From the NCBI GenBank assembly GCA_033807775.1, contig CM066315.1, positions 63,496,320-63,560,319 of the forward strand: 64,000 nt of DNA, read 5' to 3'. A program made the translations under genes and the position numbers. Source of the DNA: Saussurea involucrata. Taxonomy: Eukaryota; Streptophyta; Magnoliopsida; Asterales; Asteraceae. This document shows, in pieces, positions 22,801-32,984 of the stretch. Positions within the stretch are counted from its first letter, which is position 1. Every line of letters starts with the position of its first letter. The notes beneath the pieces are model-generated. The model was not told the DNA's origin. It worked only from the letters and a program-made list of their open reading frames with translations, and made no database searches.

Positions 22801-23324
22801 TAACAACTAGAGAAAGCCCATAACTCCTCTTCATAAGTTACATTTAATAACACACTAGTCATCGTACTCGGGCGATGCAGCGGGACGCAACTATGAAACC
22901 AAATACTCAAATCAGTTATACTCGTGTGGTGAAGAAACAAAAACAAAAGTATATCATAGTAAGGAGTGAAAATGATATCTTGGAGCATAACAAAGGGTAT
23001 ACCAGAAGATAACATGGAACACACAAGCCCATATTCAGAACATGATAAAAACTATGGAATAAAGGAATGATCATGAGTTATGTATAAAGGAAACTATAGA
23101 AACCAGAAGATCACATTTAACTTGTAAGCGGATAGTTTCAACGGTCTTGGCTGAATTGATGCAGGAGTAGCGGCTTAATGCACCCACTATTTAGTCACTT
23201 GATCACCACTAATTGATATGATTATAATAATGTAAGATCATCTTTAAAGGATGTTTTAAGATTTATTCAAAATAGAAACATAAAAATCACAATGTTCAAT
23301 TTCGTCTTTTACATTTAACACATA
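22801..23324. other. intergenic DNA, nothing recognised
   Basis: A 74-codon minus-strand ORF (22800-23024) is present, but the peptide resembles nothing I know and has no domain signature. No repeats were noticed. Confidence 0.4.
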
Positions 23325-23545
23325 GGGGATGTTTGTTTTTTCAAAAAAACCTCTTAATACCTCTGAAGTCTGAATCGGTCAGACGTTTTTACGTTCAGAC
23401 CGTTTTTTTCAGACTTCAGCTTTTAAGTCTGAAATATGTCTGAAACTAAAAGAGGTAACTTAATATCTTATAACTTCTTAAAGGCCCACCTCTTATTAAT
23501 CAGAAGTGAAATGAGACTTCAGACTTCAGACCTCTTATCAAAATC
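23325..23545 (+). mobile_element. MITE-like element, copy 2
   Basis: Starts TAGGGGATGTTTGTTTTTTC and continues with ACCTCTTAATACCTCT and repeated GTCTGAA/TTCAGAC words able to pair along its length. It is the inverted counterpart of 14560-14744. The right end near CAGACCTCTTATCAAA lacks a clear terminal inverted repeat. Confidence 0.5.
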
Positions 23546-24416
23546 ATAGGCGCAAACTCTAATACGTTTAAAACGCGTGTGAAACCATATAACAAGAGTG
23601 TTGCACATACCCATGTCAACTCTTCAAATGCATCAACATTCCCTTTAGTGAAAAAGGCAATATGCATAAAACCCAAAAAGAAATCTGAATATACTTCTCT
23701 CCGGAGTGTTTCACAATTTCACATTTATAAACTCTTAAATAATAATTATAGAAATCCCATACGTACATGGTAGTAGTGATGATCAGGTGCTTCCACTTCA
23801 ACAGAGATCTCGATCAAATTTGAATCAAAGCATCTATTACTTTCAACAAGATGAAGAAAACATGACTTTCTCAAACGGCATAATGAACTCTCACTTTTCA
23901 AAATCAAAATGGGCATAGATTATGACAAAAGACAAATGTTATAGCAAACAAACTCTTTTGCAACGATGTTGGACACTTTGGACTATAAAATTAACCGATA
24001 CGCATACCTGCAACTTGCAAGTAAGACCTCTTTGTACAACACGATTCCCACACTCCATAGTGCAACCACATTTTCTCCAGCATTCTTTTATAATTCACTT
24101 ACAGTTGCATCAAACCTTCTAACAAGCACCATGGAAAGAAAAAGGTTTGTGTTCAATGTGGAGTAACAATCCTCATCAAAGTTAGTATTTGAAAAGTAAA
24201 GCTAACTCAAAACATTAAAATCAGCTCTTTTTCTAAACGATCGATTATGCCAAAATGACTATATGGAATTAGCCTGGAGCCCCCACTTGTCCCCATGAAG
24301 CCACCTCAAACCCATTGGTCTCCCATCTTTCAAATAGACAAATTTATCCAAACAAGAAACAATGAAACATATGTTTTGAAGACCAGAGTTTATATCAAAT
24401 AATAGTTGGATCTTAC
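23546..24416. other. unassigned DNA next to the eIF6 exons
   Basis: On the minus strand this is where the last eIF6 exon would be expected. I could not align it to the missing C-terminal part (the segment after the GGL of exon 5). Several short ORFs exist but none is recognisable. The terminal exon is either lost or too decayed to see. Confidence 0.4.
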
Positions 24417-24723
24417 CAGACCACCTCTATTCAAAAATGCACAGTAGTTGCCCACAAGAACATTCGAGCAATTGTCTACCTGAAAACTTTGACACTAAGA
24501 ACATCGGTATCATTTCTTCGGTTTCCTGATTAAAGTAACAAATTATTTAAGCATTTAGGTTTTAGATTAAGATTGGTATAGAACATATAACTGATCTTAC
24601 CCTATCAAGATCAGTATGGGTAAGGGCAACATGGTCATTTCATGTTATGCAATTTCCAAGGGCATATAGTCTCTCATGAATGCACTGAACCACAACTGCA
24701 TCAGGCAGAGTATTCCTCAAGTG
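24417..24723 (-). pseudogene. EIF6: eIF6 (TIF6) pseudogene, downstream exons
   Basis: eIF6 binds nascent 60S ribosomal subunits and keeps them from joining 40S; it acts in the nucleolus and cytoplasm. Minus-strand exon 24723-24601 follows a TTTCAG acceptor. It reads HLRNTLPDAVVVQ, then ERLYALGNCI, then NDHVALTHTDLD, close to plant eIF6, but has an in-frame TGA at 24642-24640 where relatives have Cys. It ends at a GTAAG donor. The next exon, 24525-24417, begins ETEEMI after TTAATCAG and ends NRGGL before GTAAGATC. It is 109 nt instead of about 111, which puts its middle out of frame. Introns fall where plant eIF6 genes are split. The 5' exons are 38.7 kb away at 63453-63733. A clear pseudogene. 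Confidence 0.88.
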
Positions 24724-24881
24724 CTGAAACTCTAAGAGTACACAAGCATATACACACGATCAGTAAGTCCAAAAACACATATAGTACCAGCTTCAAATGT
24801 CAACTTGCAAAATTCAAAAGTTCAAACTTAGGGGCTTTTTGGATGATTTTTCTATCAAGTCATGCATGGATAAAGTTGTCG

Positions 24882-25120
24882 TGTGATCCCAGAACAAGTA
24901 ATCAATATATTAATGCAATCGGATGGCCATCCATATATATTAATCAATGATAATCAATCACAAGTACAATAGAGAATGTAGAGTGTGTGTGTACTTGAGA
25001 GTGTAAGGAATGGATGACCTAAATGAAATCTAGACAAAAGTTACCTTATATACTTGGTAACATTACAATTACATAATTGGTCCCTCTACATGGTACAACT
25101 TGGAATATTAGGCACTAACA
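24882..25120 (-). repeat. left LTR of the element C family
   Basis: Starts TGTGATCCCAGA and ends GGCACTAACA. It matches 60428-60677 except for an 11-bp duplication and a few substitutions. Unusually, the 299 bp to its right (25121-25419) also match the DNA outside the right LTR (60678-60976), so this LTR is not joined to a polypurine tract and internal 3' end as expected. Confidence 0.8.
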
Positions 25121-25419
25121 TCTACATGTAGATTGGAAAAGTTTTTGTTTGAGAGGGTTTTCTCATAGATGGGAGGAGCGTATTTTTATTTTGGAGGGGC
25201 ATGTTGGAAACACTTGCCTGTCTGCATAAAGCTCCCCTATGAAAGCTTACTGACTAAGCCATTTCTATATCATTAAGTCACTACCAAACACATGTATAGC
25301 TGACGTAAGCTGTCAGTCCCATTAAGCTCATTAAGCTACTAACAAACAAGCCCTAAGCCATTTATATATCATTAAGTCACAAACAAACACATGTATAGCT
25401 GGCGTAAGCTGTGAGTCCA
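25121..25419. repeat. LTR-adjacent duplicate with 95-bp repeat units
   Basis: A copy of 60678-60976. It contains two units of a repeat with ATTAAGCTCATTAAGCTAC, AACAAACAAGCCCTAAGCC and CACATGTATAGCTGACGTAA. More units occur at 63135-63355 beyond element D. It ends abruptly at 25419, where the env-like coding region of element C begins. Confidence 0.75.
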
Positions 25420-28117
25420 CTTGGACCATATCAGTGTCCGTTCCACCTGCCCCTGTTTCCATTTCACTAGCTGGCTGATCTGATCCCCCAACATTTTCAG
25501 TAGCCACACCACTGGACTCACCAACCCTTGCTCTCTTCTCCCCCTCATGTTGATCCGGATCATCCTGATCATCGTGTCTTCGTTTCTGTGAGGCTTGAGC
25601 TTAAATCCCACACTTGTCTTCGACAACCTTAAGCCTTTCAGTGATGGAGGTGAATCCTGCCATCACGGCATCTGTCATATCTTTCATTGAGTCGGTTAGA
25701 CGCTGGAAGTCGTTGCTAGAAGGTGGTTGGGTTGGGGTTTGGGTTTGAGGTTGGGTATGTTGTCGGAGTAATCCAACAAGGTCAACTTCTTCAGCCGTAC
25801 TAGAGTCGCCTTTGGCTAAGAGTCGGGCTAACATCTCTGATTTGAGTTGGTTATCTGGGATTTGGTGTAACGGAACTGGCGGTGGTTGTTGTGGTTCTGA
25901 TTGAGTGTTGGATGGTTGATCCTGAGGAGTTGACGACGATTCAGCAATGGCTTTTCCTTTTATTTCTCTACTGACCTCATATGTGAGTCGATCAACCGAA
26001 CGTTGCATAACGTTACGATGTTGCTTGTAGGCATTGTCGATAGAGGCTAAAGCAGATGACAGTAGTGGAAGAGTGATATAATGTGGATGCGGGCCAAGCA
26101 TTTGTACAACATGTTCAGAAAGAAAAGTGGGAAACATGTGTCTAACATCCGGACCACTTAGGTTACCGGTTAAAGTAGCGGTTGTAGCAACCGTACTGCC
26201 TGTATTCATAGCTGGCATTGTGTTGACCATGACAGGACTTCCACCCAGTCCTCGTGGGGCAACAACAAATGGCGGCCGCACTCGGGGTGTTCCGGTTGGA
26301 GCACGAAAGTTCACAACTTGTTGGGATGCCGACGCGTGTGGCCTAGGAGAAGATGTATGTCCAAAAGGCTCTAGACTCAACGTGCTCGGAATAAAGGGCG
26401 GTGGCCGGGGCGGGAGGCTAGCTTGTTCAATATCAGCAGACACCGAGTGTGTCGCCGATAGCATTTGAGCTTTATCCCCTGTGGAAAATGAAACGTCGGC
26501 AAATTGAGATGCCGACGAGTGGCTTAGAGGGGTTGTACTTTGCATGGCTGGGTCCACCATGGCTTGTTCAATACGCAACGACGACGTACACTCGTTGGTA
26601 GAAGATGTGGCTACCCGGCTTCGATTGGTTTGGGGAGAGTCAGTAGTTAATACTTTATCCGACTCTATCTCTTTCTCTCCCATTTCTTTTCTCGCCACAT
26701 CACTTCTCACATTTATATTTTCTACTATAACTCCCTCTTCCCGCCTTATGTCATCAATATCACCGAAGGGTCCGAAGTTCCAGGCGGAATCAGCTTCAGA
26801 ACCCTCAATGTGTCGACTCCGACTGATGTGTCTCGGAATAAGATCCGCATCAGGGTCATGATCAGGATCGGAGTCGGAATCATCATCAGCTCGTTGGGGT
26901 TGGTCAGATACTTCATCGTTGTATGACGAAGCATCGGGATCAAAATCTGGGTCATCATCTGAATCCATCGACAAGTCGTTGAGGATAGGAATTCGTACAG
27001 CTCCGGTTGTGGATGCCTGACCAGCAGTCCTCGCCACCCCACCCACTCTCTGTCTTAATATTCTCCTCGCCTCTTCCCGTTCAGGAACCCCAAGTTCCTG
27101 AACCTGCTCAACATGTAAACCCTCACCGCCTACTGGGATAGCACCATGGGGAGGTCCCGCCGATTCTGGCTGGACCATTAGTGCATTAGCTATTCTATAT
27201 TGCCTAACTACCTCAGACTGCTGGTCGGCATAGGCAAGTACAGGCTCTGGAATCACGGCAATGTGGACGAAGTCATCGTGATCTGGCTACTTCAGATAGT
27301 GCATCCACTGTGTCGGTCCTTGTACCGCATTTGGGCGTCTAGGGATTTCCTGGTTGTCCTCTATGATTTGGTGGATGATGATCTGGAAGAACCTTTGATA
27401 TGGCATGAAGTGTCGGTTCTTTTTCGGGCGTGCTTTGTCTTCAACCAGTTCTTGTAGCTTGTTCCAGAGTAGAATATCATAATCTTTGTTACGGTTAAAG
27501 GGGAAGGCGTGGAACATTCGAAGGGTTGCTAGGTTACATTTGTCAAGGCCGGTATGCTTTGACGTCATGCATCGGTTGAAGATGGAGCATAGGGTGTACC
27601 AGACTGGTTGTAGATGTTTTCTTTGGAATCTAGATGAGCCGGCTAGGATAGGGTTCTGTGGGTCTTGGTATCCTAAGCTTCGGATGTCCGCGAACAGTTG
27701 GGCTTCGGGAACCATGTCCTCAAAATTTGGGTTAAATGGGAGGTCTAAGGCTAGACAGAGTCGCTTGAGTGTAAGTCGAACAACGAAATGATTGACTATT
27801 GTAGAAAAATGTGGACCCCGTCGGTGTGTAGGATGATATCGTAGTGTGTGCCAAAACTGTTGTAGATATATAAGGGGCACAGTGACTACCTTAGTGAGCA
27901 CTGTTCGGAGAGGATGGCCGCGAATGATCTCGATGATAATCTGGTGGTCGAACGCCACGTTGAGGTCTAGATGGTGATTGTTGTCGAGGAGTGAAAGGTG
28001 GAGACTACACGGTAGTAGTTCCGCATCTAGATCACGGGCGTTGACTGATGGATGCGACGACCGGTGCGACGGTATGACGGTGTTCTCGTCAGATGAATGG
28101 CCGTCATTATGAGCCAT
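25420..28117 (-). pseudogene. env-like ORF of element C
   Basis: The extra ORF after pol on the minus strand. It starts MAHNDGHSSDENTV at 28117. One frame runs through a stop at 27287-27289 and on to 25601. After that stop it continues with a Lys-Arg/Asp-rich tail (KRRHDDQDDPD) to the duplication breakpoint at 25419. The N-terminal third contains LIYLQQFWHTL, a conserved patch of these retroelement ORFs. The middle is Pro/Ser/Asp-rich and disordered, with a short coiled-coil-like stretch near the end. No signal peptide or transmembrane segment is evident, so the name env-like reflects position only; its biochemical role is unknown. The C-terminal half is related to the ORF in element G (30072-31214). 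Confidence 0.75.
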
Positions 28118-28184
28118 ATGAACAGTGAAATCAGGTAATATAGGGCTTAGAATGAGTGATGCTGATTTTTTTTAGATAAAATAA

Positions 28185-28425
28185 CCTAAGGCATGGAACT
28201 ATCGCAACTAACACACATGGTTTATCGCAAGACATTGTTATCGCAATGAAGGACTTGCGAGGAAAAGTTATCGCAACGAGCAGGTTGCGATAAAAGGTTA
28301 TCGTAACAAGTGAGTTGCCATAGTTATGAGTTTTAGTGGCTTGCGATAGTTATGAAAATGAAGAACATGTAAGGTTGCGATAGTTTTGAACGTGAAGAAC
28401 TGTTAGGGTTGCGATAAACATGAAC
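28185..28425 (-). repeat. element C motif array, spacer part 1
   Basis: TTATCGCAA and its complement TTGCGATAA, with near matches, occur about a dozen times in 240 bp. Opposed copies are often 8-10 bases apart, so they can form small hairpins. Towards the right only the TTGCGATAGTTATGA form is left. The array lies between the env-like ORF and the end of pol, and continues at 32225 beyond element G. Confidence 0.8.
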
Positions 28426-28753
28426 CTCAGAATAAAACCTAAGTGTTTGAACTCAGATTTGAGTTTTCGCATAAAATAGGGTTCTATCCTACACTAACAT
28501 GATCGCAACTAACACATAAAGCTATTCCCTATCAGTTCTAACTATAAGCACACATACATATATCGATTTAGATGCACTTTTCTAAAACCCTAAAAGCAAA
28601 TCGACTGACGGAAGCCTAAAACAGATATTGTCATGCGATTCGATGGATGAAAATGAATATCGATGATGGAATACGTACCTCGAAGTTATTCTGAACAAAT
28701 GTACGTGATTTGACCTTGAAAGATTTGAGAAAACTCAGATTCGAATACTGTTC
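28426..28753. other. element C spacer, no gene
   Basis: Non-coding sequence between the motif array and the insertion point of element G. One more GATCGCAACTAACACA occurs near 28501. Nothing else recognised. Confidence 0.55.
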
Positions 28754-29033
28754 TGTTAAATCCAGATCAATGCAACAATTATGAAATCGAATAGATAAAC
28801 AATATGAGTAATGATTTCAACTAGTCATCCCTGTATTTTGATTTCAATCAAAGTGTTTACAATACAATTCAGAAAAGCAAATGAGACAACTAGCCTATTT
28901 TCTAAGGCTAAGCTATCTATTTATATGGCGGGCCCGTGGTTAACAAGCCCACGGCCCGTTCACTAATAAGGCTCAAAATAAAGAATTACAGTTTAAACCC
29001 TGAACTTTAAATCAACATAAATTGACCCTAACA
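28754..29033 (-). repeat. 3' LTR of element G
   Basis: Begins TGTTAAATCC and ends CCCTAACA. It contains the palindromic stretch GCCCGTGGTTAACAAGCCCACGG. On its right is ATCTCCCCCTTTG, the polypurine tract when read on the minus strand. Confidence 0.9.
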
Positions 29034-29037
29034 ATCT

Positions 29038-29897
29038 CCCCCTTTGATTTGACGTTCGAGTTCGCGCTCTAGCTCTCGCCAGTTGTAGACATATCTTTTG
29101 CGAAGCGCGAAGTGAATCTCTAACCATCTGATAGCACGGCGGTAGTCGATGCGATCTTCAATCAATTCCAAGGCATTCCGAGCAGTTATTTCATTCGGAT
29201 TAGGAACATATGAAACCCTTGGATTTTCAGACTCGTGCTGAATGATCTTTCGAAGAGCATCTCAAACTTTGTAGAGCGTGCCGTCGCAGAATCTTTCTAC
29301 CTGACTGAACCGCAGAAATCTTTTCTCTTTATGTTCATTGATGAAGACGATCCCAAATTCTGGTTCTAGAAGCATAGCGTTCTCGGGATACATATTCAAC
29401 TCAGGAGCTTGCAGATTCGGCTTTATCAGATTTACCTTCTTCGCCCTATTCTCGATAGCCATTTGAAAATCCGTTAGATATGACATCATAATGGTACGGA
29501 CCAGGTATCGACGAACAGCTTCGAGCGCCTTTGTAACTTCAAGCGGTCGGATGGTTCTTGTACGAAGGTCTTTCAGAATAGCCAGGAAGTCGAACGGTCG
29601 GAGGTGCTGGAAGTTGGCTTCAGAGAATTTCCATTCATTCCCATCTTCACGTCGGACAGTGAATACTAGGTAGACGATTTTCATGATACGTCTTGAATGG
29701 ATGTTAAGTACCTCTGTGATCTGATGCTTGGTTCTGACTTGGCTGACTGGAAGACACCGCTGCATTGTGCTGATATAACGCCGTTGGTATTCGGGGTTGA
29801 GGTTGTAAATACCAAGGAAAAAGGTCGGCTCGATCGGGCGAAGCTTGTGGACGAACAACTTCTTTAAAGATTCCTCCAGATGAGGGATAAGTACCAT
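29038..29897 (-). pseudogene. 3' ORF of element G (env-like region, second part)
   Basis: The minus-strand ORF from 29897 reads MVLIPHLEESLKKLF and is of a type found after pol in plant copia elements. Visible blocks are EWKFSEANFQHLRPFDF and EPEFGIVFINEHKEKRFLR. A single stop at 29262-29264 interrupts it; the frame then stays open up to the polypurine tract at about 29040, so the tract is itself part of the coding sequence. No membrane segments or catalytic motifs are recognisable. Function unknown. Confidence 0.7.
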
Positions 29898-30071
29898 GAT
29901 CTTCTCCCAACGGATTTGTTACTGAGGAGGGGGAGGAAGACCAGAAGCTGTCGTTTGCAGAGGAGTTGTCGGAATGTTGGCAGTAGTAGTTTCAGGTCTA
30001 GTTGAAGGTTCCGGTTGAACCACAGTTGTAGTTTCAGCAGTGAGGATCTGGGCGGTCTCGTTTAGTGTTTG

Positions 30072-31214
30072 TCATTTCTCCCCCTCACGGTGATCAGGAT
30101 CATCCTGGTCATCGTGCTTGCGTTTCAGACCGCCTGCTTGACTCTTGCAGGTATCTTCGAGTGAGCGGACTCTCTCGGACAGCGTTGTGAGCGCTTGGTT
30201 GTAGTCCTTGAGAGTCGAGTCAATGGCGTCTAAACGAGTCGTAATGGATGATGAAGGAGCAGTGACCTGGGATTTCAGAACGGATATCAGGTATGCTTCG
30301 GTTGTGGCGTTGGTTTTGAATTCTTGGAGCAGTTGGGCTAAAAGCATCGTTTTGAGGGTGTCCACCGAGTAGGTAGGCTGAATAGGAGCCGGTGGAGGTA
30401 TGGGTGCGGTTTCAGTGTCAACGATATGCCCTTTACCTTTGATTATGCGTTTGACGGTGTCGATCTCGGCAGCGACATACTGCTCCATTGCTTCTCGGAC
30501 AGCCTTGAGAGTGCTGTCCAGGGACCCTTGCGACACAAAGTCAAGGTGAGTAACACCGGGATCTCTTAGATTACCCGTTGAGGCGTCTACCTGAGAGGCA
30601 GAGCCACCTACGTTCACAACTGGCATATCGGTAGCTGTGGTAGGATTTCCCTCCGATCCTCGCGTGCCACCTAAAGGTGACGACACTACGGTGGTTCCGG
30701 TCGAGTCACGAAGATTCTCGACTTGGTGTTGCTCCTCTTGTGTCCTAGCCAAAGGATTTTCAATAGCAAATGGCTCTAGACTTGATTGTGCACGAAATGA
30801 AGTCGCCCGGGGGCTGCTGGTCGCTTGTTTCAACACCAGCACTCTCCGAGTGAGAGGCCGGTGGAAGTTGTGCTATTTCCCCGTGTGAAGTTGAAACATC
30901 CGTCTTTTGAGAGACGGATGAGTGGATGAGGGGGTCGTGCAATTTCTCCGTTGGTCCACGGAGGCTTCTTCAATATCCCGTTCCAACGTATGAGACGGGA
31001 TAGCAGATGTGGCTACCCGGATGTCACTCGGTTGGGGTCGCTCTGGAGCCTCGTTATCTTTATAGCTCAATCTTTTTGGTTCGCTTTCGACCTTAACTCC
31101 CTCCTTCTCACATGTTCTATGTCCCAGGGAAGGTCCCTCCGGCGTTGGCTGGACCATAGGATTCCCTAACTCTTGGCTATATGCTATCACAGGTAGGGTT
31201 TCAGGCATATGCAT
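30072..31214 (-). pseudogene. truncated env-like ORF of element G
   Basis: One minus-strand frame from 31214 (MHMPETLPVIAYSQELG) to 30072, with a single in-frame TAG at 30873-30875. The last part has a coiled-coil-like segment (LDAIDSTLKDYNQALTTL) and ends with KRKHDDQDDPDHREGEK, almost the same as the tail in element C. The N-terminal LIYLQQFW region of the C protein is absent, so G kept only the C-terminal half. No enzyme motifs. Confidence 0.72.
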
Positions 31215-31539
31215 AGTACGGATATAATCTTGCTCCCCCTCAAAACATACATGGGGATTGACTTGCTCCCCCTCGGATTGAGAGTGTTATTTACTTGGGA
31301 GACATCAACTAAAAAAACATTTAGACTTTTAAGAAAACAGTGTGACGCTCCCCCTCAGATTTTGTTGAGGTTGTTGATCCGCCATGGAATATCTGTAAAA
31401 GACCCAAAGTTAGTAAACAAGACGGATAAACAAGTATCAGCACGTACCTTTGCATTCAATGGCTCAATCTGAGACAGATTGAGGACTGGAAGTGACAAAA
31501 TAGGTACTGAACTGGCAAATACAGAGGAGTCCGAACATA

Positions 31540-31770
31540 ATGAAGATATGTAGAACATCCCGGACAGACCATACTTCCCGGACAAATAGAGTTTCTGGAC
31601 AAACATGGTATCCGGATGAAAGAGGATGGAATGGCAAACCTTTCCAGTCAAAACAAAGTATCCGGACAAAGGGTGTTTCCGGACAGAGTAGGGATTCCGG
31701 ATAGTCCTACCCGTAAAGTCATCCAGACTGATGGGATTCCGGATAGTCCTACAGGTTTCATCTCTTTGAA
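31540..31770 (-). repeat. element G leader motif array (TCCGGA)
   Basis: Between the primer site and the first ORF, the palindrome-containing words TCCGGACA and ATTCCGGATAGTCCTAC recur about ten times, mixed with CCCGGACA and TTCTGGACA variants. The location next to the primer site matches that of the arrays in elements C and D, although the motif is different. Confidence 0.75.
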
Positions 31771-31786
31771 TCGAATCCGTCCGTCT

Positions 31787-31798
31787 GCTCTGATACCA
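31787..31798 (-). other. primer binding site of element G
   Basis: GCTCTGATACCA on the plus strand reads TGGTATCAGAGC on the minus strand, a perfect initiator Met-tRNA match. It lies two bases from the LTR start at 31801. Confidence 0.93.
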
Positions 31799-31800
31799 AT

Positions 31801-32080
31801 TGTTAAATCTAGATCCGTGCAACAATTATGAAATCGAATAGATAAACAATATGAGTAATGATTTCAACTAGTCATCCCTGTATTATGCTTTCAATCAGAG
31901 TGTTTACAATACAATTCAGAAAAGCAAATGAGACAACTATCCTATTTTCTAAGGCTAAGCTATCTATTTATATGGCGGGCCCATGGTTAACAAGCCCACG
32001 GCCCGTTCACTAATAAGACTCAAAATAAAGAATTACAGTTTAAACCCTGAACTTTAAATCAACATAAATTGACCCTAACA
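31801..32080 (-). repeat. 5' LTR of element G
   Basis: Starts TGTTAAATCT and ends CCCTAACA. It is 280 bp like its partner at 28754-29033, and differs from it at about ten sites. Confidence 0.9.
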
Positions 32081-32224
32081 TGAACCTTGTGAGAGAGTTG
32101 AGAGAAGTTTGAGGGTTTTGAAAGTTGAGATAAAAAGATTCAAACTTTCCTATTTAAAGGCTTGAGACAACATGACACGTGGAATCTTATGATTGGTCCA
32201 AGGGTTTGACCGCCACATTATCAG
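32081..32224. other. element C spacer between G and its motif array
   Basis: Non-coding. It contains ACACGTGGAATCTTATGATTGG and short purine-rich runs. It continues element C after the G insertion. Confidence 0.5.
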
Positions 32225-32420
32225 TTTATCGCAAGTACAAGGTTGCGATAAACTTTGATGTTATCGCAAGGAACTGGTTGGGATAAGTTACTGTTCATTG
32301 TGTTTTATCGCAATGCAAGGTTGCGAGGAAACTCTTTTGTGTTTAATCACAACTGAGGGTTGCGATTAAACACTGTTCACATCTTTATCGCAAGCAATGG
32401 GTTGCGATAAAGTGAACACT
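32225..32420 (-). repeat. element C motif array, spacer part 2: five hairpins in a row
   Basis: Five successive units of the form TTTATCGCAA, an 8-base spacer, then TTGCGATAAA, spaced about 35-45 bp apart (near 32225, 32263, 32305, 32342 and 32385). Each unit can fold as a stem of up to ten pairs. Some differ on one or both arms (TTGGGATAAG, AATCACAAC), the pattern expected from decay of identical units or from pairing constraint. Confidence 0.85.
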
Positions 32421-32984
32421 TGGACATTTATCAGTCATTTTCAAAAAAGATTTTATCACATTGGAAGATATCCAACTTCCAATTGATTCAGCACTCAAGA
32501 TTTTAAACATAGTTTTCACTCCCCCTTAAATGATGCATATATTTCAAAAAATTGTTTTCATCATTTAAGAGTTAGTGTTTAAAACAAGTCAGAATACTTA
32601 CCTTGTCTTCTCGGAAGCAACAGTCACAATGTATCTACACTTACATGATCTAGCATTTATGCACACTCCTCCTATTATTGTGCATAAGATCTGTACTAAA
32701 ACTCCCCCTGAAACCATGAACATACCTTTGTGCAGATACAGGTAGCATAAGAAATCATAGATAAAACATTTAAAAGAGGAGAAAGAGAGAACAAGTTGAA
32801 AAAATATTTGTAATACAACAAAGATATAAACATTTAAATAACATATATTGAGAATAGAATATGATAAAAATTTGAGTGTATCAATCTAGAGACGATGTCT
32901 AGATTGAGATACAAATATTTCCATCTATTATATGATCAGTATATGGAAGTTAAACTTTCATATTCAGCATGTCGAGCTTGGATA
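32421..32984. other. element C spacer between motif array and pol
   Basis: Non-coding. CTCCCCCTTAAATG (about 32519) and CTCCCCCTGAAACC (about 32702) are purine tracts on the minus strand, consistent with the multiple polypurine tracts of Sirevirus-type elements. No ORF. Confidence 0.55.

Larger units (their letters stand above)
28754..32080 (-). mobile_element. element G: non-autonomous LTR retrotransposon with only env-like ORFs
   Basis: Two 280-bp LTRs (28754-29033 and 31801-32080) differ at about ten positions. A primer site (31787-31798) and polypurine tract (29034-29050) give minus-strand orientation. The internal 2.8 kb has no gag, protease, integrase or RT. It keeps ORFs related to the env-like region of element C and would need another element's enzymes to move. 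It lies in the pol/env spacer of C. The flanking 5-mers are TGTTC and TGAAC, so a direct target duplication is not seen. Confidence 0.88.

Noticed and set aside
24001..24180. Last exon of eIF6
   Set aside because: A few residues can be forced to match on the minus strand but there is no continuous similarity or proper splice pair.
32225..32420. CRISPR-like array
   Set aside because: Short regularly spaced palindromes look superficially similar, but the DNA is plant nuclear, the repeats are about 10 bases, the spacers are 5-10 bases and it lies inside a retrotransposon.
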